Source of the DNA: Flavobacterium sp. UBA7680
GTDB lineage: Bacteria; Bacteroidota; Bacteroidia; Flavobacteriales; Flavobacteriaceae
NCBI RefSeq assembly: GCF_002482975.1
Contig: NZ_DLHA01000039.1
Coordinates: forward strand, 44,783-71,993
DNA: 27,211 bases
Direction of reading: 5' to 3'
Below, in pieces: positions 1 to 7,674 of this stretch (position 1 is the stretch's first letter; each line of letters starts with the position of its first letter). The position numbers and the translations under genes are program-made. Under the pieces are notes generated by a model that had not been told where the DNA came from, did not search any database, and saw only the letters and a list, made by a program, of their open reading frames with translations.

Positions 1-1038
1 TTCTTTGTACCAAGCCAATAAATCTCCAAAAGCAGATTGTCCTGCTTCAAGACCAATAAATCCCGGAATTACAGAACCATCAACTTGCCCGCAGATTCCG
101 CGAACGGTTTTAGTTCCAACTTCATCATAAGAACCAACTAAAATATCACAAGTTGAAGTTCCCATAACGCGAACCAAAGTATTTTCTCCAATTTTTGCTC
201 CAACAGCTCCAGAATGCGCATCGAAAGTTCCAACAGCCACAACTGTTTCTGTAGAAAGTCCTAAACGATCTGCCCATTCTTTGCTTAAATTTCCTGCTGA
301 TAAATCTGATGTATACGTTTCATCATATAAATTTCCGCGAAGCTGAGCTAAATACGGATGTAATTTTTCTAAGAATTCAACCGGAGGAAGTCCATTCCAG
401 TCGGCGTGCCACATTGCTTTGTGTCCTGCAGCGCAACGGCTTCTTTTAAAGGTCTTTAAATCTTTATCTTCAATTAATAAATAAGTCATTAAATCGCAAT
501 GTTCCATCCAGGTATGAGCTGCATTTCGAACGGCTTCATCTTCTCTGGCAATGTGTAGGATTTTTGCCCAAAACCATTCTGATGAATAAATTCCTCCAAC
601 ATATTTTGTAACGTCTTCTCCGCCCCAGCTTACTGCCAGTTCGTTGATTTCGTTTGCTTCGTTTATAGAAGTGTGGTCTTTCCATAAAACCATCATTGCA
701 TTTGGGTTTTCTTCAAAACCTTTTGTCAAAGCTAATGGAGTTCCATCTTTTGTAACGGGAACCGGAGAAGATCCTGTTGTATCAATACAAATTCCGCGAA
801 CCAATTTTGGATCAACTTTACTTTCTTTTATAACGGTTTGAATTGTGATTTCTAAACCCTCAATATGGTCTAAAGGATGCTGACGAAATTGATTTATAGA
901 AGCGTCACAATATTGTTTGTTTTTCCATCTTTTGTAATGAGAAACATTAGATGCTAATTCCTGTCCATTCTCAGTATCGATAAGCACCGCACGAACAGAA
1001 TCTGTTCCGTAGTCTAATCCTATTACGTAATTTTTCAT
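1..1038 (-). CDS. araB: Ribulokinase, N-terminal 346 residues (partial at window edge)
   Basis: FGGY-family kinase that phosphorylates L-ribulose to L-ribulose 5-phosphate in cytoplasmic L-arabinose catabolism. The frame is open to base 1, so only 346 residues of an enzyme normally near 560 are present and the C-terminal part is missing. Visible marks are the N-terminal phosphate-binding stretch GLDYGTDSVRAV (residues 7-18), DTTGSSPVPV (86-95), the AraB-like GGIYSSEWFW (148-157), TFDAHSGAVG (271-280) with D273 as probable catalytic base, GTST (293-296) and EAGQSAFGD (331-339). The start is the ATG at 1038, after which the glycine-rich motif follows at once. It is codirectional with the glycosidase genes but separated from them by 167 bases carrying two predicted AraR operators and a promoter box, so it probably has its own arabinose-controlled promoter. 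The remaining ara genes probably lie beyond the left edge. Confidence 0.95.
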   Translation of the reverse strand, partial: MKNYVIGLDYGTDSVRAVLIDTENGQELASNVSHYKRWKNKQYCDASINQFRQHPLDHIEGLEITIQTVIKESKVDPKLVRGICIDTTGSSPVPVTKDGTPLALTKGFEENPNAMMVLWKDHTSINEANEINELAVSWGGEDVTKYVGGIYSSEWFWAKILHIAREDEAVRNAAHTWMEHCDLMTYLLIEDKDLKTFKRSRCAAGHKAMWHADWNGLPPVEFLEKLHPYLAQLRGNLYDETYTSDLSAGNLSKEWADRLGLSTETVVAVGTFDAHSGAVGAKIGENTLVRVMGTSTCDILVGSYDEVGTKTVRGICGQVDGSVIPGFIGLEAGQSAFGDLLAWYKE

Positions 1039-1061
1039 TCGAAATTAATTTTAAATAATGA

Positions 1062-1069
1062 CAAATATA
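1062..1069 (-). promoter_or_regulatory. Putative -7 promoter box of araB
   Basis: Read on the minus strand this is TATATTTG, matching the Bacteroidota -7 consensus TAnnTTTG, 24 bases before the araB ATG. No clear TTTG is seen at the -33 position; that place is occupied by the operator at 1086-1104, which would put the regulator on the polymerase site. Confidence 0.5.
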
Positions 1070-1085
1070 ATTATAAATAATTTAT

Positions 1086-1104
1086 AAGTGTATTAAAAAC
1101 ACTT
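1086..1104. promoter_or_regulatory. Predicted AraR operator A (araB)
   Basis: AAGTGTATTAAAAACACTT is a 19-bp inverted repeat, AAGTGT-N7-ACACTT, extended by one further pair (T/A) on each side. It belongs to a set of eight such sites in the window. It overlaps the expected -33 region of the araB promoter. Assignment to AraR is inferred from the presence of the regulator gene and the placement of the sites. Confidence 0.75.
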
Positions 1105-1174
1105 AATAAAATATAGCTCCTGAATTTTTACAAATAATGCATCAAAACAAGGGTTTAAGACCAAAACAAAAAAT

Positions 1175-1193
1175 AAATGTTAGTGTTACATTT
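1175..1193. promoter_or_regulatory. Predicted AraR operator B (araB)
   Basis: AAATGTTAGTGTTACATTT has the same TGT-N7-ACA spacing; its outer palindrome extends to ATAAATGT/ACATTTAT. It lies just after the end of the long GH51 gene and 137 bases before the araB start, and with operator A gives a pair whose centres are 89 bases apart, compatible with looping or with control of read-through from the hydrolase operon. Confidence 0.72.
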
Positions 1194-1205
1194 ATTACAT
1201 TGCGA

Positions 1206-3191
1206 TTATTTCATCTTAATTTTCAAAACGGTAACCGAGTATGCCGGAAAATCATATTGAACTTTATTTCCTGACACCTTAAATTCACTTTCTTTTGGGC
1301 TGATTTTAGTCGGATTTTCAAAAGAATTCTCATCATTTATTCCATCTCCTTTTAAAATTACAGCAGTTCCTTTTGCGTCTAATTTTGCTCCTTTTACATC
1401 AATTGAACCATTTTGAGATGCTGCTGATGTGTTTACAATTTTCAGAATTACTTCTTTTGAATTCACATCTTTTACTGCTGATGCAAACAAATCATTTTGC
1501 CCTGTAACAGCTTTTCCATCTTTTGTAATATTGATTAAATCTGTTCCTTTATTGTTTGAGAATAATTTCTGAACATAATAATTTGGCGTTCCGTACGATT
1601 GTAAATTGTTGAACCAAATCATATCCGGAGTCCACTGCCAGCCTTCTACGTGAGCTAATAAAGGTGCATAAGATGTTAAGTGAACAACCTCAGCATTTCG
1701 TTCCATTCCAGTCATGAAAGCGGCTTCAGAGAAAGCACATTCCCAATTGTTTTTATTCTCCGGACTTGCGATTGCAACACTTTGTGCTGCATATTCTCCA
1801 GCAAAAATCTTTGGTCCTTTTCGGTCATAATTATCGTAACGTGTTACATTTTTACGAAACCAAGCCGGATCTTTATAGTAATGTTCGTCAACGATTTCTG
1901 CATTTAACTGTTTCAATTCTTTCATACCGTAGTCATAGAAATCTCCGTCAGGAAATGGTCCAGTTCCAGATACGATTGTAATGTTTGGATATTTTGCTTT
2001 GATGGCTTTTTGAAACACTTTGAAACGCTCGATATAATCTGGTCCCCATTGTTCATTTCCAACTCCAATGAATTTTAAATTGAATGGTTTTGGATGTCCC
2101 ATATCGGCTCTGACTTTTCCCCAAGCTGTTTCTGTTCCGCCATTTGCAAATTCGATTAAATCTAAAGCGTCCTGCACATAAGGATCTAACTGATCCATCG
2201 GAACTAATTGTCCGGTATTAAACTGACATGCCATTCCGCAGCTTAAAATTGGAAGCGGAGAAGCGCCAATGTCTTCTGAAAGCTGAAAATATTCAAAAAA
2301 TCCTAAACCAAAACTCTGGAAATAATCGGGCGCCGGTCTGTGTGCAAATTCCATATTCCAACGGTTAACTGCCGTTTCTCTTTCTTCTACTTTTCCAACT
2401 GATTTTTTCCATTGATAACGTTCTGCAAGTGTTCTTCCTTCCACAATACAACCGCCCGGAAAACGCAAGAATCCCGGTTTTAAATCGTATAATAATTGCA
2501 CTAAATCTTTACGAAGTCCGTTTTTTCTTCCTGCCCAAGTATCTTCTGGAAATAATGAAATATTGTCTAAATCAATTACGCCGGTTCCTTCAAAAGTGAT
2601 TTTCAATTTGGCTTTGGCTTCTGTTGCATTTGATGTTAATTGTGCGGTATAATTTGACCAATCTGCTGATGTTGGAACAACCGAGGTTTCTCCCAAAACT
2701 CTGTTGTCTTTATCTATAAACTGGAATTTAATTTTCAAAATGTTTCCCGATATTTTAGAAGCTTTTAAAGACAAATTGTATTTCAAATCTTTCTTGATCC
2801 CCATTCCTCTGAAACCTTCGTTTACCAATTGATAACCATTTGCATCATTAATCGTAACTCTGCAGTAATTGTGGTTTGTCCCTTTTTGAGAATACTGAAT
2901 TACAGTTGCAATTCCGGATTGCTGGTTTAGTTTATGGCGGTCGCTGTTTGGCTCGTTCCATCCCATCATTGGAAACAGAAATTCGAATGATCTGTTTTTA
3001 ATCATTTCAGCGTATAAACCTCCATCGGCAGCAAAATTGATATCTTCAAAAAATACTCCGTACATCGTGGGCTGAATTTTCGTGATTGTTTTGGACGCAT
3101 CAACCTGAAGATTGTTTTTTTGTGCCGATGTGTACATGCTTGTCAGCAACGCTCCGCAAAGGGTAATTTTGGTAATTAAATTGGGCTTCAT
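1206..3191 (-). CDS. GH51 alpha-L-arabinofuranosidase, long form with N-terminal binding region
   Basis: Removes terminal alpha-L-arabinofuranosyl residues from arabinan or arabinoxylan-type oligosaccharides, probably in the periplasm: residues 1-23 form a signal peptide ending TSAQ and no lipobox is present. The 661 residues hold a carbohydrate-binding (CBM4/9-like) beta-sandwich at about 75-215, the TIM-barrel from about 220 with LRFPGG (242-247) and VEGRT, the acid/base in GVGNEQW (E380), the probable nucleophile in FAGEYAA (E466), and a C-terminal beta domain. This layout is the long GH51 type, distinct from the compact GH51 at 9307-10848. It is the last hydrolase before araB and lies downstream of the DUF1680 gene after a 221-base repeat-bearing gap. 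Family and catalytic residues are clear; the linkage preference is not readable. Confidence 0.92.
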   Translation of the reverse strand: MKPNLITKITLCGALLTSMYTSAQKNNLQVDASKTITKIQPTMYGVFFEDINFAADGGLYAEMIKNRSFEFLFPMMGWNEPNSDRHKLNQQSGIATVIQYSQKGTNHNYCRVTINDANGYQLVNEGFRGMGIKKDLKYNLSLKASKISGNILKIKFQFIDKDNRVLGETSVVPTSADWSNYTAQLTSNATEAKAKLKITFEGTGVIDLDNISLFPEDTWAGRKNGLRKDLVQLLYDLKPGFLRFPGGCIVEGRTLAERYQWKKSVGKVEERETAVNRWNMEFAHRPAPDYFQSFGLGFFEYFQLSEDIGASPLPILSCGMACQFNTGQLVPMDQLDPYVQDALDLIEFANGGTETAWGKVRADMGHPKPFNLKFIGVGNEQWGPDYIERFKVFQKAIKAKYPNITIVSGTGPFPDGDFYDYGMKELKQLNAEIVDEHYYKDPAWFRKNVTRYDNYDRKGPKIFAGEYAAQSVAIASPENKNNWECAFSEAAFMTGMERNAEVVHLTSYAPLLAHVEGWQWTPDMIWFNNLQSYGTPNYYVQKLFSNNKGTDLINITKDGKAVTGQNDLFASAVKDVNSKEVILKIVNTSAASQNGSIDVKGAKLDAKGTAVILKGDGINDENSFENPTKISPKESEFKVSGNKVQYDFPAYSVTVLKIKMK

Positions 3192-3248
3192 TTTTTTATT
3201 TTTATGTTTTTATGGCACGCGGATGACACTGATTCACTAACGTGAAAC

Positions 3249-3345
3249 CGCGGATAAAACGGATTTTTTACTTTTTTTGTTTCTCGCAGATTTTGGGGAT
3301 TGTGCAGATTTTTTTAATCTTTTTAATCCTTTAATCTGTGGCATT
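3249..3345. repeat. Dispersed flavobacterial intergenic repeat
   Basis: Gene-free DNA between the DUF1680 and long GH51 genes contains the words CGCGGATAAAACGGATT, CGCAGATTTT, TGTGCAGATTT and AATCTTTTTAATCC, ending CTGTGGCATTA. The same vocabulary recurs at 7501-7670 and 16903-16978. The stretch contains no credible coding frame; a 77-codon frame crossing it is low-complexity and overlaps the real gene. Confidence 0.7.
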
Positions 3346-3365
3346 ATTTTTATTCCTTTGCGTCT

Positions 3366-3411
3366 GACGGATTGAAATCCGTCTCTACAATATGAATCGT
3401 TCCTTCGGAAC
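3366..3411. repeat. Two short hairpins just after the DUF1680 gene
   Basis: GACGGATTGAAATCCGTC (3366-3383) folds as an 8-bp stem, and GTTCCTTCGGAAC (3399-3411) as a 5-bp stem with a 3-base loop. Both fall directly beyond the minus-strand stop codon at 3413-3415. No T-run follows, so they look like mRNA 3'-end or processing structures rather than a strong terminator. Confidence 0.5.
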
Positions 3412-3412
3412 T

Positions 3413-5398
3413 TTAATTCGTCTTGTAATCCAGCCAGACTTTCATTTTTCCTATTCCTCGGTTTGACCATGAATAATATGGAATTGCTTTGAATTTTTCA
3501 TTTTCAATGACATTTACGCCTTGCAATAAATTGGCTTCTTTTTTTACTTTGAAAGTATCTCCAGATGCTACATTTATCTTGTCGAAATTGGTTTTGTTGT
3601 CGATTTCTTCAACAGCGTAAACGATTGGTCCATATTCCAGAGAAACTTTATTTTTATTGGTTTCTACTTTTGAATTGGTTTCTACTTCCTGAACTTCCAT
3701 TGGAAAATTAAGATTGATTTTGTCGCCTTTTTTCCAATTTCTTGAGATTACGAAATAACCGTCTTGCGGCTGAATCGCTAATGTTTCTCCATTCAAAATA
3801 ATCGTTGGTTTTTGGGTTGAAGTTTTTTTATAAGTATATAAATCGCCCGGCAAAACTTCATTTCTTGCCCAACCCGGAACTCTAAGTTTGATGGTAAATT
3901 GGCTTTCTTTTTTCGGGTTAACCGAAATAGCTATTTTTCCGTTCCAAGGATAAGATGTTAGCTGTGAAATTTGTAAATCAGTTTTTCCTAAAGTGAAAGA
4001 TGCGTTGTTTGAAGCATATAAATTCACATACAAAACATCTTTTGATTTTGAATAAATAAGCCCCGGAATCGACGGAATAAATCGGATTAAATTAGTTGGG
4101 CAGCAAGAACAATCAAACCAAGCTTGACGTGTACAAGAACCTCTGTTTGATTTAAAAATGCCATCGGCTTCTAAGGCATTTGGATAGAAAAATTCTTTTC
4201 CATCTAATGAAATTCCGGAAATTAATCCGTTGTACATGGTTCTTTCGATCACATCAAAATATTGTGATTTTCCGTATAAATTATGCAATCTGTGGTTCCA
4301 GTAAACATCGCCAATTGCGGCGCAGGTTTCGTTGTATGCCGTTAAGTTTGGCAATTCGTAATTGGCTCCAAAAGCTTCTCCATCGTGTCTAGAACCAATC
4401 CCGCCTGTGATGTACATTTTTTTATTTACCATGTTTTCCCATAAATTATTTACGGCATTGGTATAACCTTGATCTTTTGTCATGGCAGCAATATCTGTCA
4501 TTCCTGCATACATATAAACAGCTCTTACGGCGTGTCCAACAACTTCATTTTGCTGAATTACCGGAATATGATCTTGTGCATATTCGCCATATAATTTATG
4601 ATTGCTTGGATTTCCACGATTGTCTAAATAGTATTTAGCTAGTTTTAAATAATCCTCTTTTCCGGTAATTTGATACAATTTTATCAAGCCCGTTTCTACA
4701 ATTTGATGTCCCGGAACTCCTCTTACCTGACCGGGTTTATCACCAAAAGTTTTCACTAATAAATCGGCATTTTTGATGGCGATGTCAAGAAAATTTCTTT
4801 TTCCTGTTGCTTCATAATGTACCACAGCAGCTTCAATCAAATGTCCTGCATTATAGCATTCATGGCTAATTTGTAATGATTCCCAACGTTTTCCTTCTAT
4901 AACCGGAACCCACGGCGCTGGCGGTTTTGCCGGATTTATGGTTCTCCATGTGGTTAAATAACCGTCTTTTTCCTGACCTATTTTTACAATGGCAATTAAG
5001 GAATCGAGCACTTTTTCCAATTTCGGATTTGGGGCAGAAATTAAAGTGTTTGATGCGCCTTCTATTATTTTATAAACATCAGTATCGTCAAAAGGCATTT
5101 GCCCTCGAACTTCTCCCGTTTTTTGTTTTCCGGCAATTAAGAAATTTTCGAAACGTCCTTCTTCATTACATTTTTGAATGGCGTATGCAATCGTAACTTC
5201 CTGAACTCTTTTGATGATTGGAAGCCAAAATGAATCAGTCAATTTTACATTTTGAATATTGACTGGTTCTATTTCGTAACCTGCTTTTAATGCCGAAATT
5301 TTATTAGACTGCACCACATCGTTTTTGGTTTCTTTGCAGGAAATCAAAACGAGAAGTGCAATTAAAATTGGTATTAATGTGAAAGTATATTTTTTCAT
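3413..5398 (-). CDS. DUF1680 glycosidase (GH127/GH146), putative beta-L-arabinofuranosidase lipoprotein
   Basis: Predicted exo-acting beta-L-arabinofuranosidase that frees L-arabinose from beta-linked arabinofuranosyl caps. The N-terminus is a lipoprotein signal (hydrophobic 8-19, lipobox LISC, Cys21), followed by KETKND, which lacks the KDD-type surface-export motif, so a periplasm-facing anchor is likely. The (alpha/alpha)6 domain shows the family zinc-thiolate site: E341 in GEAF, E357 and C359 in NETC, and C432-C433 in CSCCPTNL; the spacings E to E (16) and E-x-C match those known for HypBA1, where the first Cys of the CC pair is the nucleophile. Beta domains fill about 450-661. The 661-residue length is close to GH127 (about 660), but the neighbourhood next to a long GH51 recalls GH146 of B. 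thetaiotaomicron (BT0349). Which of the two families applies needs alignment. Confidence 0.9.
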   Translation of the reverse strand: MKKYTFTLIPILIALLVLISCKETKNDVVQSNKISALKAGYEIEPVNIQNVKLTDSFWLPIIKRVQEVTIAYAIQKCNEEGRFENFLIAGKQKTGEVRGQMPFDDTDVYKIIEGASNTLISAPNPKLEKVLDSLIAIVKIGQEKDGYLTTWRTINPAKPPAPWVPVIEGKRWESLQISHECYNAGHLIEAAVVHYEATGKRNFLDIAIKNADLLVKTFGDKPGQVRGVPGHQIVETGLIKLYQITGKEDYLKLAKYYLDNRGNPSNHKLYGEYAQDHIPVIQQNEVVGHAVRAVYMYAGMTDIAAMTKDQGYTNAVNNLWENMVNKKMYITGGIGSRHDGEAFGANYELPNLTAYNETCAAIGDVYWNHRLHNLYGKSQYFDVIERTMYNGLISGISLDGKEFFYPNALEADGIFKSNRGSCTRQAWFDCSCCPTNLIRFIPSIPGLIYSKSKDVLYVNLYASNNASFTLGKTDLQISQLTSYPWNGKIAISVNPKKESQFTIKLRVPGWARNEVLPGDLYTYKKTSTQKPTIILNGETLAIQPQDGYFVISRNWKKGDKINLNFPMEVQEVETNSKVETNKNKVSLEYGPIVYAVEEIDNKTNFDKINVASGDTFKVKKEANLLQGVNVIENEKFKAIPYYSWSNRGIGKMKVWLDYKTN

Positions 5399-5411
5399 TA
5401 TATTGATAATT

Positions 5412-6392
5412 CTATTTTAAAATTGGCCATAAATCTGCATCCCATTGCATTTCTTTTACTACTAATCTCGGTGTTCCGTTGGATTTCTTTTCGTAAGCGT
5501 GGTAAAAAACATAGTCTTTCCCATCAAATGTATAAGCGCTGTTATGGCCTGCGCCAAAGTAATTTTCATCGCCCTGAACAACTAAACTTCCTCCGCCTTC
5601 GTTTAGTGGTTTTCCGTCTTTATCAACATAAGGTCCGGTTGCATTTTTTGATCTTCCTACGACCACTTTATAGGTGCTTTTTTCTCCGCGGCAACATAAA
5701 TCCCACGAAAGAAATTGATAATAATAACCGTTTTTCTTAAAGATAAAAGGAGCTTCGAGTGCACCGTCTCCGGGATCAGAATCTGGTAATTCAAAACTTC
5801 TTTTACGTTTTGAAATCGTGTGCCATTCCTGAGGCTGTGCGATTGATTTTAAATCGGGATTTAGTTTTACCATTTTCAGCCCTTCCCAAAAAGAACCAAA
5901 AGCAAGCCAAGGTGTATTGTTTTCATCGAAGATTAAATTCGGATCAATAGCATTCCACATATCGCGATTAGGCTGTGACTGAATGACAATTCCCTGATCG
6001 ACCCATTTGTAGTTTTTATCTTTTGAATCTAAAGTTGTATTGGTCGCAACGCCAATCGCCGAAGTATTTTTGGCGAAAGCCGAAACCGAATAATAGAGAT
6101 AATAATTATTGTTGTGAAACGAAATATCCGGCGCCCAGATATGGTTTTTAAAATCGGCTGCAACGCCTTCTGCCCAAAGGGGTTTGTCTTTGAAAACTTG
6201 TGGTTCGGGATTCCAGTTTTTTAAATCTTTGGAACTAAAAACACTGATTCCTTTTCCGGTACAGAATAAATAATACGTGTCTTTTTGTTTGATAACGACT
6301 GGGTCGTGTACTACAATTTCCTGTGCATACGAAACTAAACCAATGCAGGAGATTAGAACAGATAGTATATATTTTATGTTTTTGTAAACCAT
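5412..6392 (-). CDS. GH43 arabinanase/arabinofuranosidase, periplasmic
   Basis: A 326-residue five-bladed beta-propeller enzyme of family GH43, most like the short arabinan endo-1,5-alpha-L-arabinosidase type. Residues 1-23 form a signal peptide ending SYAQ. The three family carboxylates are readable: D30 in VHDPVV (base), D150 in NAIDPNLIF (pKa modulator) and E213 in ALEAPFIF (acid), plus the IWAPDI motif (85-90). No extra domain follows the propeller. The start sits 12 codons before the hydrophobic core and 128 bases from the preceding gene; the next gene begins 13 bases after its stop, so the two are cotranscribed. Family is certain; whether it acts endo or exo, and on arabinan or arabinoxylan, is inferred from the locus. 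Confidence 0.9.
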   Translation of the reverse strand: MVYKNIKYILSVLISCIGLVSYAQEIVVHDPVVIKQKDTYYLFCTGKGISVFSSKDLKNWNPEPQVFKDKPLWAEGVAADFKNHIWAPDISFHNNNYYLYYSVSAFAKNTSAIGVATNTTLDSKDKNYKWVDQGIVIQSQPNRDMWNAIDPNLIFDENNTPWLAFGSFWEGLKMVKLNPDLKSIAQPQEWHTISKRKRSFELPDSDPGDGALEAPFIFKKNGYYYQFLSWDLCCRGEKSTYKVVVGRSKNATGPYVDKDGKPLNEGGGSLVVQGDENYFGAGHNSAYTFDGKDYVFYHAYEKKSNGTPRLVVKEMQWDADLWPILK

Positions 6393-6452
6393 ATAAGTTA
6401 TATAAGTTAATTTAAGTTTTGGCTTTATCTGAATGTTTTTAGGTCATTTAAG

Positions 6453-6519
6453 CTGAGACTGAAAATTCCTCTAAAAACTGAAAACTGCGACTGTCTTCGA
6501 CTTCGCTCAGACTGACAAT
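6453..6519. repeat. GCTGAGACTGAAAA-type intergenic repeat
   Basis: The gap between two GH43 genes carries GCTGAGACTGAAAATTCC, AAAACTGAAAACTGCGACTG and TTCGCTCAGACTGACA. The first two are close to words in the gap after susD (10935-10988), so this is a second family of small dispersed intergenic repeats. No coding frame or promoter is apparent. Confidence 0.5.
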
Positions 6520-7476
6520 CTATTGTATTCCTTCCGATGTCATAATAACTCTTTTCATTGTTCCGTCTTTGTTATAAAATAATTTATCGACGCAGACTGA
6601 TCTTCTAAAACTTCCTCCGTCGGGAATTGATGCTCCGTTGTGGTAAATGAAATACGATTGTCCTTTAAACTCAATTATCGATTGATGATTCGTATTGCTA
6701 TTTCCTGCTATTTCATTTAAAATTCCTTTAAATTCCCACGGGCCGTTAATCGATTTGCTCATCGCGTATGCAATTTTTTCAGGGAATTCATAAGCGTATG
6801 ACAAATAATACCAGTTTTTATGTTTGTGAATCCATGGTGCTTCTGTAAAATGCGGTAATTCTATGTGATGAATTTCACCTTCAAGTTCGGTCATGTTTTC
6901 TTTTAATTTGGCGTAATGACACGCTGTATTTCCCCAAAACAAATAAGCTTGTCCGTCGGTATCGATATAGACTGTTGGGTCAATATCGTCCCAGCTTATA
7001 ATAGAAAATTTGGTCATATCGTTTGTAATTAGGGCTTTTCCTAATGCGTCTTTAAAAGGGCCAATTGGACTGTCTGAAACGGCAACTCCAATTGATTTTC
7101 CGGGTACAGAACCGTGTTCTACTGTTACATACCAATAAAATTTTCCGTTTCTTTCTATTACCTGAGAAGCCCATGCATCGCTTTTTGCCCATTTAAAATC
7201 GGTTACTTTTAAGGGAACGGGATGCGATTCCCAAGTTTTCATATCAGATGAAGAATATACCAGCCATTCGTTCATTTTATAGAAATGAAAATCGTTTGGT
7301 GCTTCGTCATGACCTGCGTATAAATAGACTTTGTCTTTATAAACCAATGCTGCGGGATCTCCGGTGTATTTATCTTTAATAATGGGATTATTAAATTTTG
7401 ACGAATCGACCTGAGCAATGCTTTTGCACGAAACAATTAAGAATAAAATGAATAGGCTTTTAAATAAATTCTTCAT
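6520..7476 (-). CDS. GH43 family alpha-L-arabinofuranosidase-like lipoprotein
   Basis: A 318-residue GH43 beta-propeller. The N-terminus is a lipoprotein signal with lipobox LIVSC (Cys17) followed by KSIAQ, without an acidic surface-export motif, so a periplasmic membrane anchor is expected. Catalytic carboxylates are D40 in YTGDPAAL, D166 in DDIDPTVY and E212 in FTEAPWI; the opening YTGDPAALVY..VYLYAGHDE and FTEAP motifs are those of the arabinoxylan/arabinan arabinofuranohydrolase or bifunctional xylosidase subgroups, clearly different from the other two GH43 proteins here. It lies between two repeat-bearing gaps (127 and 198 bases) in the hydrolase operon. It probably removes arabinofuranosyl branches from imported oligosaccharides; specificity is inferred. 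Confidence 0.88.
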   Translation of the reverse strand: MKNLFKSLFILFLIVSCKSIAQVDSSKFNNPIIKDKYTGDPAALVYKDKVYLYAGHDEAPNDFHFYKMNEWLVYSSSDMKTWESHPVPLKVTDFKWAKSDAWASQVIERNGKFYWYVTVEHGSVPGKSIGVAVSDSPIGPFKDALGKALITNDMTKFSIISWDDIDPTVYIDTDGQAYLFWGNTACHYAKLKENMTELEGEIHHIELPHFTEAPWIHKHKNWYYLSYAYEFPEKIAYAMSKSINGPWEFKGILNEIAGNSNTNHQSIIEFKGQSYFIYHNGASIPDGGSFRRSVCVDKLFYNKDGTMKRVIMTSEGIQ

Positions 7477-7500
7477 TGTGATATAGTTTTATTTTTTTTT

Positions 7501-7545
7501 GCCACAGATTAAATGGATTAAAATGATTTCTTTTTAATCTTTGGC
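7501..7545. repeat. Inverted-repeat intergenic element 1
   Basis: Arms GCCACAGATTAAA (7501-7513) and TTTAATCTTTGGC (7533-7545) are complementary with one mismatch, enclosing AT-rich spacer. It is part of the GCCACAGATTAAA repeat family also seen at 3249-3345 and 16903-16978, and is intercistronic between two GH43 genes. Confidence 0.65.
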
Positions 7546-7555
7546 TTTATTTTTT

Positions 7556-7614
7556 GCCGCGAATTGCACTAATTTTCTCGAATTTAATTTGTGGAAATTT
7601 GTGTAATTCGTGGC
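7556..7614. repeat. Inverted-repeat intergenic element 2
   Basis: GCCGCGAATTGCACTAATT at the left and AATTTGTGTAATTCGTGGC at the right pair with three mismatches over 19 bases, giving a long hairpin with the same GCC..GGC ends as element 1 but a different body. It is immediately followed by a further GCAGATTTTTTAATCC/AATCTGTGGC stretch (7629-7670). Confidence 0.65.
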
Positions 7615-7674
7615 TTATTTTTTCTCACGCAGATTTTTTAATCCTTTTAATCTGTGAAATCTGTGGCATTATCT

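Noticed and set aside
361..378. Possible frameshift or pseudogene at the left edge because araB lacks a stop
   Set aside because: The frame is open and in register to base 1 with continuous AraB-like sequence; it is simply cut by the window.
3237..3470. 77-codon minus-strand frame in the gap after the DUF1680 gene
   Set aside because: It is lysine/arginine-rich low-complexity translation of the repeat DNA and overlaps the end of the real gene in another frame.
7501..7670. CRISPR-like array of repeats
   Set aside because: The units differ in length and sequence, are internally palindromic, and lack regular spacers; they are intergenic repeat elements.
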